From: Marthasterias glacialis
Lineage: Eukaryota > Echinodermata > Asteroidea > Forcipulatida > Asteriidae
Direction of reading: 5' to 3'
DNA length: 64,000 bases
Assembly (NCBI GenBank): GCA_911728455.2
Contig: OU452230.1
Span: 1,042,300 to 1,106,299, forward strand
The translations under genes and the position numbers were made by a program. Below, piece by piece: positions 30,000-40,074 of the stretch. The notes under the pieces were generated by a model that did not search any database, had not been told where the DNA came from, and worked only from the letters and a program-made list of their open reading frames with translations. How positions within the stretch are numbered: the stretch's first letter is position 1; each line of letters begins with the position of its first letter.

Positions 30000-32900
30000 T
30001 TACAGTGATGAAGCATCAAGCTTCAGTACTCGTCGTAGATGTTGATAAGATAATACAGATTACATCAAGGCCTATTGCTAAACAAGCTAAATAGTACTTG
30101 GCGTCAAGAAGCATCAAGCTTCAATTCTCGTCCTTGATCTTGATAGGAGAATACAGCTAAGAACTGGGCCTTTAACTAAACTGCAACAAATATCACTTAA
30201 AGTGGTGAAGCATCAAGCTTCAATTCTCATCTTAGATGTTGATAAGATATTACATATTGCATCAAGGACTATTGCTAAACTAGCTAAATATTACTCGGCG
30301 TCATGAAGCATCGAGCTTCAATTCTCGTCCTTGATCTTGATAGGAGAATACAGCTAAGAACTGGGCCTTTAACTAAACTGCAAAATATATCACTTAAAGT
30401 GATGAAGCATCAAGCTTCAGTTCTCATCTAAGATGTTGATAAGATAATACATGATTCATCAAGGCCTGTTGTTAAACTAGCTAAATATTACGCGGCGTCA
30501 AGAAGCATCAAGCTTCATTTCTCGTCCTTGATCTTGATAGGAGAATACAGCTAAGAACTGGGCCTTTAACTAAACTGCAAAAAATATTACTTAAAGTGAT
30601 GAAGCATCAAGCTTCAGTTCTCATCGTAAATGTTGATAAGGTATTACATATTGCATCAAGGACTATTGCTAAACTAGCTAAATATTACTCGGCGTCATCA
30701 AGCATCAAGCTTCAATTCTCGTCCTCGATCTTGATAGGAGATTACAGCTAAGAACTGGGCCTTTAACTAAACTGCAAAAATCATCACCTAAAGTGATGAT
30801 GCATCAAGCTTCAGTACTCGTCGTAGATGTTGAGAAGATAATACATATTGCATTAAGGACTATTGCTAAACTAGCTAAATTTTACTCGGCGTCAAGAAGC
30901 ATCAAGCTTCACTTCTCGTCCTCGATCTTGATAGGAAAATACGGCTAAGAACTGGGCCTTCAACTAAACTGCAAAAAATATCACCGAAAGTGATGAAGCA
31001 TCAAGCTTCAGTACTCGTCGTAGATGTTGATAAGATAATACAGATTACATCAAGGCCTATTGCTAAACTAGCTAAATATTACTTGGCCTCAAGAAGCATC
31101 AAGCTTCAATTCTCGTCCTTGATCTTGATAGGAGAATACAGCTAAGAACTGGGCCTTTAACTAAACTGCAAAAAAATCACCTAAAGTGATGAAGCATCAA
31201 GCTTCAGTAGTCGTCGTAGATGTTGAGAAGATAATACAGATTATATCAAGGCCTATTGCTAAACTAGCTAAATATTACTCGGCATCAAGAAGCATCAAGC
31301 TTCAATTCTCGTCCTTGATCTTGATAGGAGAATACAGCTAAGAACTGTGCTTTAATTAAACTGCAAAACAAAAATATATATTTCACTTGAAGTGATGAAG
31401 CATCAAGCTTCAGTTCTCATCTGAGATGTTCTCGTCCTTAATCTTGATGGGAGAATACAGTTAAGAACTGAGCCTTTAACTAAACTGCAAAAAATATCAC
31501 CTAAAGTGATGAAGCATCAAGCTTCAGTATTCGTCGTAGATGTTGAGAAGATAATACATATTGCATCAAGGACTATTGCTTAACAAGCTAAATTTTACTC
31601 GGCGTCAAGAAGCATCAAGCTTCAATTCTCGTCCTCGATGTTGATAGGAAAATACGGCTAAGAACTGGGCCTTCAACTAAACTGCAAAAAATATCTCCAA
31701 AAGTGATGAAGCATCAAGCTTCAGTTCTCATCTTAGATGTTCTTGTCCTTGATCTTGATGGGAGAATACAGCTAAGAACTGGACCTTTAACTAAACTGCA
31801 AAAAATATCACCTAAAGTGATGAAGCATCAAGCTTCAGTACTCGTCGTAGATGTTGAGAAGATAATACATATTGCATCAAGGACTATTGCTTAACTAGCT
31901 AAATATTACGCGGCGTCAAGAAGCATCAAGCTTCAATTCTCGTCCTTGATCTTGATAGGAGAATACAGCTAAGAACTGGGCCTTTAACTAAACTGCAAAA
32001 AATATCACTTAAAGTGATGATGCATCAAGCTTCAGTACTCGTCGTAGATGTTGAGAAGATAATACAGATTACATCAAGGCCTATTGCTAAACTAGCTAAA
32101 TATTACTTGGCGTCAAGAAGCATCAAGCTTCAATTTTCGTCCTTGATCTTGATAGGAGAATACAGCTAAGAACTGGGCCTTTAACTAAACTGCAAAAAAT
32201 ATCACCTAAAGTGATGAAGCATCAAGCTTCAGTACTCGTCGTAGATGTTGATAAGATAATACATATTGCATCAAGGCCTATTGCTAAACTAGTTAAATAT
32301 TACTTGGCGTCAAGAAGCATCAAGCTTCAATTCTCGTCCTTGATCATGATAGGAGATGCAGCTAAGAACATGGCCTTTAACTAAACTGCAAAAAATATCA
32401 CCTAAAGTGATGAAGCATCAAGCTTCAGTACTCGTCGTAGATGTTGATAAGATAATACATATTGCATCAAGGACTATTGCTAAACTAGCTAAATTTTACT
32501 CGGCGTCAAGAAGCATCAAGCTTCAATTCTCGTCCTTGATCTTGATAGCAAAATACGGCTAAGAACTGGGCCTTCAACTAAACTGCAAAAAATATCACCG
32601 AAAGTGATGAAGCATCAAGCTTCAGTTCTTATCTTAGATGTTCTTGTCCTTGATCTTGATGGGAGAATACAGCTAAGAACTGGGCCTTTATCTAAACTGC
32701 AAAAAATATCACCTAAAGTGATGAAGCATCAAGCTTCAGTGTTCGTCGTAGATGTTGATAAGATAATACAGATTACATCAAGGCCTATTGCTAAACTAGC
32801 TAAATATTACTTGGCGTCAAGAAGCATCAAGCTTCACTTCTCGTCCTTGATCTTGATAGGAGAATACAGCTAAGAAATGGGCCTTTAACTAAACTGCAAA

Positions 32901-35900
32901 AAATATCACTTAAAGTGATGAAGCATCAAGCTTCAGTACTCGTCGTAGATGTTGATAAGATAATACAGATTACATCAAGGCCTATTGCTAAACTAGCTAA
33001 ATATTACTTGGCGTCAAGAAGCATCAAGCTTCACTTCTCGTCCTTGATCTTGATAGGAGAATACAGCTAAGAACTGGGCCTTTAACTAAACTGCAAAAAA
33101 TATCACCTAAAGTGATGAAGCATCAAGCTTCAGTAGTCGTCGTAGATGTTGATAAGATAATTCAGATTACATCAAGGCCTATTGCTAAACTAGCTAAATA
33201 TAACTCGGCATCAAGAAGCATCAAGCTTCAATTCTCGTTATTGATCTTGATAGGAGAATACAGCTAAGAACTGGGCCTTAATTAAACTGCAAAACAAAAA
33301 TTTCTATTTCACTTGAAGTGATGAAGCATCAAGCTTCAGTTCTCGTAGTCAAGAGCTAATCCAGTGAGGTACTCGTAACGTCAGCTCGTTGCGTCAGCAC
33401 ATGCAGAAGGCCCGTATAACAGAAATGATTTGGGGCCGCGGGGGGTCCTCCACCCTGATGTCCGGCCCGGAACTTCCTACTTGACCACTTGCTACGGACG
33501 AAATACGGTAAGTATTATTTTACAATTCGATTTTGCCGTTGAAGTTGGGTCAAGGCAGATTGGTTCCAAGCTCCCGACTGACTGTTTCGGATCTTCACTC
33601 CCAATCATTTGACTGTTCGTTGCCTTATGTGCACGTAATGCTGACGTTCGTTGCCGGCGTCCGATCGCAATCCACACCAGTTTAAACTCATTCAACCTAA
33701 CTTTTCGAACACTCGTACATTTTCATCAAAGCCTGCGGCTAACCTACGGAAACAACTATGAAACGGGCGCAGCAACCTTAGACTGATGGCATTTCCTGCA
33801 AATAGCTATCAGGACCACATTTAACCTATGTTGATAGGAGAATACAGCTAAGAACTATAGACCTTTAACTAAATTGCAAAAAAATATCACTTAAAGTGGT
33901 GAAGCATCAAGCTTCAATTCTCATCTTAAATGTTGATAAGATATTATATTGCATCAAGGACTATTGCTAAACTAGCTAAATATTACTCGGCGTCATGAAG
34001 CATCGAGCTTCAATTCTCGTCCTTGATCTTGATAAGAGAATAAAGCTAAGAACTGGGCATTTAACTAAAATGCAAAAATTACACTTAAAGTGATGAAGCA
34101 TCAAGCTTCAGTACTCGTCGTAGATGTTGAGAAGATAATACATATTGCATCAAGGACTATTGCTTAACTAGCTAAATATTACCCGGCGTCAAGAAGCATC
34201 AAGCTTCAATTCTCGTCCTTGATCTTGATAGGAGAATACAGCTAAGAACTGGGCCTTTAACTAAACTGCAAAAAATATCACTTAAAGTGATGATGCATCA
34301 AGCTTCAGTTCTCATCGTAAATGTTGATAAAATATTACATTTTGCATCAAGGACTATTGCTAAACTGGCTAAATATTACTCGGCGTCATGAAGCATCAAG
34401 CTTCAATTCTCGTCCTTGATCTTGATAGGAGAATACAGCTAAGAACTGGGCCTTTAACTAAACTGAAAAAAATATCACCTAAAGTGATGATGCATCAAGC
34501 TTCAGTACTCGTCGTAGATGTTGAGAAGATAATACATATTTCATCAAGGACTATTGCTAAACTAGTTAAATTTTACTCGGCGTCAAGAAGCATCAAGCTT
34601 CAATTCTCGTCCTTGATCTTGATAGGAGAATACAGCTAAGAACTGGGCCTTTAACTAAACTGAAAAAAATATCACTTAAAGTGATGAAGCATCAAGCTTC
34701 AGTACTCGTCGTAGATGTTGATAAGATATTACATATTGCATGAAAGGCCTATTGCTAAACTAGCTAAATTTTCTCGGCGTCAAGATGCATCAAGCTTCAA
34801 TTCTCGTCCTCGATCTTGATAGGAGAATACAGCTAAGAACTGGGCCTTTAACTAAACTGCAAAAAATATCACTTAAAGTGATGAAGCATCAAGCTTCAGT
34901 ACTCGTCGTAGATGTTGATCAGATAATACGGATTACATAAAGGCATATTGGTAAACTAGCTAATTATTACTTGGCGTCAAGATGCATCAAGCTTCAATTC
35001 TCGTCCTCGATCTTGATAGGAGAATACAGCTAAGAACTGGGCCTTTAACTAAACTGCAAAAAATATCACTTAAAGTGATGAAGCATCAAGCTTCAGTTCT
35101 CATCGTAGATGTTGATAAGATAATACATGATTCATCAAGGCCTATTGTTAAACTAGCTAAATATTACTCGGCGTCAAGAAGCATCAAGCTTCAATTCTCG
35201 TTATTGATTTTGAGAGGAGAATACAGATAAAAACTGGGCCTTTAACTAAACTGCAAAATATATCACTTAAAGTGATGAAGCATCAAGCTTCAGTTCTCAT
35301 CTTAGATGTTGATAAGATAACACGGATTACATCAAGGCATGTTGCTAAACTAGCTAAATATTACTCGGCGTCATGAAGCATTGAGCTTCAATTCTCGTCC
35401 TTGATCTTGATAGGAGAATACAGCTAAGAACTGGGCCTTTAACTAAACTGCAAAAAATATCACTTAAAGTGATGAAGCATCAAGCTTCAGTTCTCATCTT
35501 AGATGTTGATAAGATATTACATATTGCATCAAGGACTATTGCTAAACTAGCTAAATATTACTCGGCGTCATGAAGCATTGAGCTTCAATTCTCGTCCTTG
35601 ATCTTGATAGGAGAATACAGCTAAGAACTGGGCCTTTAACTAAACTGCAAAAAATATCACTTAAAGTGATGAAGCATCAAGCTTCAGTACTCGTCGTAGA
35701 TGTTGATCAGATAATACGGATTACATAAAGGCATATTGGTAAACTAGCTAATTATTACTTGGCGTCAAGATGCATCAAGCTTCAATTCTCGTCCTCGATC
35801 TTGATAGGAGAATACAGCTAAGAACTGGGCCTTTAACTAAACTGCAAAAAATATCACTTAAAGTGATGAAGCATCAAGCTTCAGTTCTCATCGTAGATGT

Positions 35901-36975
35901 TGATAAGATAATACATGATTCATCAAGGCCTATTGTTAAACTAGCTAAATATTACTCGGCGTCAAGAAGCATCAAGCTTCAATTCTCGTTATTGATTTTG
36001 AGAGGAGAATACAGATAAAAACTGGGCCTTTAACTAAACTGCAAAATATATCACTTAAAGTGATGAAGCATCAAGCTTCAGTTCTCATCTTAGATGTTGA
36101 TAAGATAACACGGATTACATCAAGGCATGTTGCTAAACTAGCTAAATATTACTCGGCGTCATGAAGCATTGAGCTTCAATTCTCGTCCTTGATCTTGATA
36201 GGAGAATACAGCTAAGAACTGGGCCTTTAACTAAACTGCAAAAAATATCACTTAAAGTGATGAAGCATCAAGCTTCAGTTCTCATCTTAGATGTTGATAA
36301 GATATTACATATTGCATCAAGGACTATTGCTAAACTAGCTAAATATTACTCGGCGTCATGAAGCATTGAGCTTCAATTCTCGTCCTTGATCTTGATAGGA
36401 GAATACAGCTAAGAACTGGGCCTTTAACTAAACTGCAAAAAATATCACTTAAAGTGATGAAGCATCAAGCTTCAGTACTCGTCCTTGATCTTGATAGGAG
36501 AATACAGCTAAGAACTGGGCCTTTAACTAAACTACAAAAATATATCACATATTTCATCAAGGACTATTGCTTAACTAGCTAAATATTACTCGGCGTCATG
36601 AAGCATCAAGCTTCACTTCTCGTCCTTGATCTTGACAGGAGAATACAGCTAAGAAATGGGCCTTTATCTAAACTGCAAAAAATATCACCTAAAGTGATGA
36701 AGCATCAAGCTTCAGTTCCCGTCCTTAATCTTGATAGGAAAATACTGCTAAGAACTGGGCCTCTAACTAAACTGCAAATAATGTCACCTAAAGTGATGAA
36801 GCATCAAGCTTCAGTACTCGTCGTAGATGTTGATAAGATAATACATATTTCAAAAAAGACTTTTGCTAAACTAGCTAAATAATAGTCGGCGTCAAGAAGC
36901 ATCAAGCTTCAATTCTCGTGATAGTAGGATACGGTTAAGAACTGGGCCTTTAACTAACCTGCAAAATAAACAAAA
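30000..36975. repeat. Irregular satellite, right part of the array
   Basis: 196-bp monomers continue without a stable higher-order period. Hybrid monomers switch from the A half to the B half shortly after the shared opening (for example near 31,720, 32,620, 36,475 and 36,715), so two B halves follow one another. A block of four monomers is duplicated at 788-bp spacing between about 34,850 and 36,440. The last monomers (36,540-36,975) are more diverged and interrupted, for example ataatagtcggcgtc and a shortened B half. This is typical of an array edge. Frames of 60-94 codons here are monomer read-through, not genes. Confidence 0.9.
33345..33830. repeat. Non-satellite insert, isolated diverged copy 4
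   Basis: Fourth copy of the ~488-bp insert, outside the regular 2,469-bp units (4,878 bp after copy 3). It differs by several substitutions and small deletions, such as gttgccggcg for gttgctggcg and ctacggaaacaactatg for a longer form. The form gttgccggcg is shared with the flank at about 37,040, so this copy may be closest to the ancestral insert. Confidence 0.85.
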
Positions 36976-37180
36976 ATAACACTTCACTCCCAATCATTTG
37001 ACTGTTCGTTGCCTTATATGCACGTAATGCTGACGTTCTTTGCCGGCGTCCGATCGCAATCCTCACCAGTTTAACTCTTTCAACCTAACTTTTCGAATAC
37101 AAAGACATTTTTTATAAAAGCTTGGGTCTAACCTACGAATACAAATGTTCCAACGAATAACTATTACGACCACATCAACC
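36976..37180. repeat. Array boundary, flank homologous to the satellite insert
   Basis: Satellite stops near 36,975 (ctgcaaaataaacaaaaata) and is followed by sequence matching the insert from actcccaatcatttgactgt through gccggcgtccgatcgcaatc, then aacctaacttttcgaa. After a gap it matches again at ctattacgaccacatcaacc. The flank lacks the GC-rich left third of the insert and about 40 bases before its end. It is the only copy not embedded in satellite on both sides. Confidence 0.8.
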
Positions 37181-37358
37181 TAGCTCAAGTGATAATCACG
37201 TACACACCATGTGACTATTCTCAAACCATTAGTTAGGTCAATATACATATATCACTGAAAAACTAATGTTCTCAACACAGTCCTATTATCAAAACCAGCA
37301 ACTAAATATGAAGCTTGTCATTTGAGATGGATTCTTACCGTTACTTCAGACGAAAAAA

Positions 37359-37583
37359 TCAGGACTGTCCGTTTGGAAACAGAGAGGCCTTGCTGTTTTT
37401 ACGCCGAGACTTCTTGCCAAGTTTCCCGCGGATCGTAGCGGCACGCCGGGTCTTGTGCGTCATCACAGCCCCCGAAATTCTGAACCCCGGGTCTCGTGTA
37501 ACGTCTGGGTGTCGGACGCCGAGGTCCTGACTAAACCACCCGTGAACAAAGAGAGAAGATTGGAGAATACGATGTCTGGGCAT
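37359..37583 (-). CDS. Uncertain 74-residue ORF in a GC-rich patch
   Basis: An ATG-initiated frame of 74 codons in a GC-richer patch within AT-rich surroundings. The product would be strongly basic near its C-terminus (MTHKTRRAATIRGKLGKKSR, then KNSKASLF). I recognise no family, signal peptide or membrane segment. A 71-codon frame on the opposite strand starts with TTG and is weaker. This could be an exon remnant, a mobile-element fragment or chance. There is no conserved copy elsewhere in the window to test it against. Confidence 0.15.
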   Translation of the reverse strand: MPRHRILQSSLFVHGWFSQDLGVRHPDVTRDPGFRISGAVMTHKTRRAATIRGKLGKKSRRKNSKASLFPNGQS

Positions 37584-37957
37584 TCGCCTCAGAATCCTTT
37601 CATTTAGAGACTGACACCGTCTAAGTGCAGCGATTTAAAACTATTTTGAATAACAAAAGACAGATACACTGGGCGTTGTCGGTTTCATGTTGGTTTTATT
37701 GTTCTCAACATCAAATGCATTGTGCATTGTAAAAACGGTAGTTTAAAAAACAAATTTCGACCGATTTGTTAACAAGAGCTGCAGAAACTTTAGTTTGTGG
37801 CTTAAAAAGTTATAACCCTCAATGACAATCTTTGAATAAATTAAATTAAAAATAGAGGGTTACAAAAAATAAATATTCTAAAAGCTACTGTGGAATCAAT
37901 TGGGTCTACTTGACTTTAGTCATGCTCCCAACTTGAGATACCCCCTTATAGGGTATC

Positions 37958-37992
37958 CCAACTACAGTTTGGATTACCCAAACTGCAGTTGG
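37958..37992. repeat. Near-perfect palindrome, 15-bp arms
   Basis: Arms ccaactacagtttgg and ccaaactgcagttgg are reverse complements with one mismatch, separated by attac. A second small inverted repeat (gatacccccttatagggtatc) lies immediately upstream at about 37,937-37,957. Could be the relic of a small inverted-repeat element. Function unknown. Confidence 0.7.
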
Positions 37993-38694
37993 TCAGGCCT
38001 AGCTATAGTTGGGGTGATTATTTGGGATAGAACACACATACCAGTATGTTACCATAAACGTTAGCATAAACGTTTAATAAAGCCTGTCAGGACCGGGGTG
38101 AACAATGTGCCCCCAACCTTGTTTTAGCGCGTAACTCTTTAACGCTGAATCCGATCAATACCATACTTTCTGACTTTCCCCACTAATTTCTTGTATAATA
38201 TCGTTTAAAATGAAACGTATTCAAGGTAAGCTGTTTCCATGGCTACCACTCGTTTGACTTTGGGTCACACATTGTTAACGTTTTTTGCGAATTATTTCTT
38301 TTTAAACATTTCAACTTTCAGTTTTGATGTTTTCCCCATTAGTAATTATGTTTCACGTGGAAGTGGTTAATGAAATGTAAGAATTCAAAATGGCCGCCAT
38401 ATCCTGCGTCAAATTATTTCGATTTTTTTTAATGGAATATATCTTTAACATAGGCTAGTTTCTATTATATCACCAAGAAACAAAGTAGATTTCTATTCCC
38501 TGTAGCCATCTTGGATTTAGTATTTAGAGCCTATGCCAAGAGGGTACAAATTATTACGATTTTTTTTCTTTTTCTCAAAAAAAAAGAAAAGCCAAGAGAC
38601 ACTTAAGAATAGACATTATGCATAACGTATTTCATACCAGAAACTTATCCTCGTTATGACGTAGTGCATAATCTGTAAAAATTAAACTTTCTTA

Positions 38695-38765
38695 TGTGGA
38701 GTACAATTAGCGCAACAGGGAAGCTCGAAGAAGTGCATATCAGAGGACCGGAGTTCGTTTCCTGG
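38695..38765 (+). repeat. tRNA-like SINE-head sequence, copy 1
   Basis: tagcgcaacagg at 38,708-38,719 fits the RNA polymerase III A-box consensus of tRNA genes, and agttcgtttcc at 38,752-38,762 resembles the B-box, 44 bp downstream. The tRNA-like part begins tgtggagtacaa. There is no convincing full cloverleaf or aminoacyl stem, so it is a tRNA-derived element rather than a tRNA gene. An AT-rich tail containing aaaggtaatgtatta follows. Confidence 0.6.
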
Positions 38766-38840
38766 TCTGTTCGTGTTATGATGTACTAACTTTAAAAGGT
38801 AATGTATTAATTGTATAAACAGATCAAAAAGCGCTTCTTT

Positions 38841-38872
38841 TGTGGAGTACAATTAGCCAGGGGTTCGCTTCA
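38841..38872 (+). repeat. tRNA-like sequence, copy 2 (internally deleted)
   Basis: Begins tgtggagtacaattagc like copy 1, then jumps directly to aggggttcgctt. The stretch between A-box and B-box (~52 bp) is missing. The same aaaggtaatgtattatttgt tail follows, confirming homology. Confidence 0.55.
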
Positions 38873-38934
38873 TGTTTTTTCCTACTGTAAAAGGTAATGT
38901 ATTATTTGTATATCATTATAACAGCATTTCTTAT

Positions 38935-39010
38935 GCGGAGTACAATTAGCGCAACAAGGAAAATTGCCGTACTGCATATTCCAGGACCGGGGTTCGATTT
39001 CTGGTCTGTT
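38935..39010 (+). repeat. tRNA-like SINE-head sequence, copy 3
   Basis: gcggagtacaattagcgcaa contains an A-box (38,947-38,958), and ggttcgatttc at 38,991-39,001 is a near-consensus B-box. This is the best-preserved pair of the four. Followed by the shared tail with aaaaagtaatgtattatttg. Confidence 0.65.
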
Positions 39011-39077
39011 GGTGTTTTAGTTTTCTAACTTTAAAAAGTAATGTATTATTTGTATCTAAATGAAGTAACATTTCTGA

Positions 39078-39150
39078 CGTGGAGGACAGGTAGCGCAACT
39101 GGATAGTTGATTCAATGCATATTGGTAGTTCCAGGCTCAAATCCAGGTTG
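39078..39150 (+). repeat. tRNA-like SINE-head sequence, copy 4
   Basis: cgtggaggacaggtagcgca holds an A-box at 39,091-39,102 (tagcgcaactgg), and ggctcaaatcc at 39,134-39,144 is a weaker B-box. The most diverged copy. It ends the tandem set. Unit spacing is about 145 bp apart from the deleted copy. Confidence 0.6.
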
Positions 39151-39301
39151 ACGACAACGTAAAGGAAGAAGTGAGTTTTAATTTTACTCTAACACTGGTC
39201 GAGTAAGAAATGCAAGGCCCTATGTATAGATAGGAAAAACAGGGTTGTGGTGGGCAAGACACCTTGCTTCACCGCACCAAGACTTGCTGTGAGTTATAAT
39301 T

Positions 39302-39499
39302 AGGTGTTCGGACTAGGGTCCGAAGACCTCTTGATTTTGTTTGTTTTTTTAGATGTTCGGACTCGGGTCTGAAGACCTCTTGTTATTATTTTTTTTTAGG
39401 TGTTCGGGCATTCAGCCCGGAACACCTCTTGATTTTGTTCGTTTTTTATTTTTATTATTATTATTTTTTTTTTTAGGTGTTCGGATACTTCATCTGAAT
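39302..39499. repeat. Array of four short hairpins
   Basis: Four copies of a hairpin whose arms are aggtgttcggac and gtccgaagacct, each followed by cttg and T-rich sequence. Copies lie at 39,302-39,329, 39,351-39,377, 39,398-39,427 (arms aggtgttcgggc and gcccggaacacct) and a partial one at 39,475-39,499. Arms keep pairing while loop and some stem bases change (gtccgaag, gtctgaag, gcccggaa). No family name can be given from sequence alone. Confidence 0.7.
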
Positions 39500-39572
39500 C
39501 TGACAGTCTGGTGGGTTCAACTGCAAAGCTGACATTTGCCTCTAACCTCCATCAGTTGTACGCATCGGCTAT

Positions 39573-40074
39573 GACTCTTCGCGAAGATTATTTTGAGGGC
39601 ACAGGGTGGACTTGACATCCTGTGGCCTCCGAGTCCCTCAGATTTGAATATAAAAAGTAACTGAAGCAATTATCTCAAAAGTGCTTTGAGCACAGAAAAA
39701 GACAAAGAAAACTAAATACATGTAATTGTATTTCAAAGACCCAAAATGTCAATACATGTACACTGTTCCATCTAAATAATTATTCAATCTTGAAAACTGT
39801 TGATTAACTTACAATTTTAAATCAAACTAACATGCCTCAGGCCATGCTCAGAGGTGTTTATTGCAGCATACCACGATGCGCAGCAATACAATAAAACACT
39901 GCCCTTCCTGACAATACTTTTAAGTTTCTATGAGTTTTACTTCCATCATGTGAATGCTACATTCTGTGCCATACCCCCTAGCTGTTTGCCGCGCTCAGCC
40001 CGACAAGCAGTAGTTGCGATGATCGAAATGACAACCTGGCGGATGAACAATAGGGACAGTCTGATGGGGTAAGT
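39573..40074 (+). pseudogene. Possible first exon and splice donor, unit 1 (broken)
   Basis: Homologous to the candidate first exon at 56,375 in unit 3. Here the position of the start codon is CTG (40,036-40,038), the sixth codon is the stop TAG (40,051-40,053), and a 3-bp insertion precedes the donor GTAAGT at 40,069-40,074. If the unit 3 sequence is a true exon, this copy is dead. If not, the whole stretch is non-coding. A tataaaa motif lies upstream near 39,649. Confidence 0.3.

Larger units (their letters stand above)
23211..30000. repeat. Second higher-order repeat, 2,469-bp unit with a captured insert
   Basis: About ten satellite monomers plus a ~488-bp non-satellite insert form a unit of 2,469 bp. 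Insert starts near 23,529, 25,998 and 28,467 are exactly 2,469 bp apart. Two full units and a third partial unit are nearly identical. The third diverges at about 29,995, where caccaaaagtgatgaag is replaced by cacttacagtgatgaag. The monomers differ from those of the 2,355-bp unit by markers such as aatacagattacatcaaggc and tactcgtcgtagatg. The unit also contains an A-to-B hybrid monomer near 25,470 and 27,940. Confidence 0.92.
37181..38690. other. Non-satellite intergenic sequence
   Basis: AT-rich unique-looking sequence between the satellite and the tRNA-like array. Visible landmarks are the GC-rich ORF at 37,359-37,583, a palindrome at 37,958-37,992, and a caaaatggccgccat motif at about 38,385 resembling a YY1-type site. 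No multi-exon gene, RNA gene or recognisable coding domain could be supported. Confidence 0.6.

Noticed and set aside
10153..36882. Repeated short frames of 60-94 codons (MMKHQASVL...-like) throughout the satellite
   Set aside because: They are the A and B half-monomers read in one phase. Most start at GTG or unrelated points, and they vanish wherever a monomer has a 1-base indel or a single stop (as at 22,117-22,300). They track the repeat period, not selection.
1..36975. Possible CRISPR-like array
   Set aside because: The repeats are full tandem monomers with no unique spacers, and the rest of the window (intronless GPCRs, tRNA-like short repeats, transposon relics) is metazoan.
1..36975. 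Centromere identity via a CENP-B-type box
   Set aside because: No sequence resembling the CENP-B box was seen in the monomers. HOR structure alone does not prove centromeric function.
37315..37583. Similarity between the GC-rich patch here (HPDV...PG) and the satellite insert (HPDVRPG)
   Set aside because: Only a few residues agree, the fragments lie on opposite strands, and the nucleotide match is weak; likely chance.
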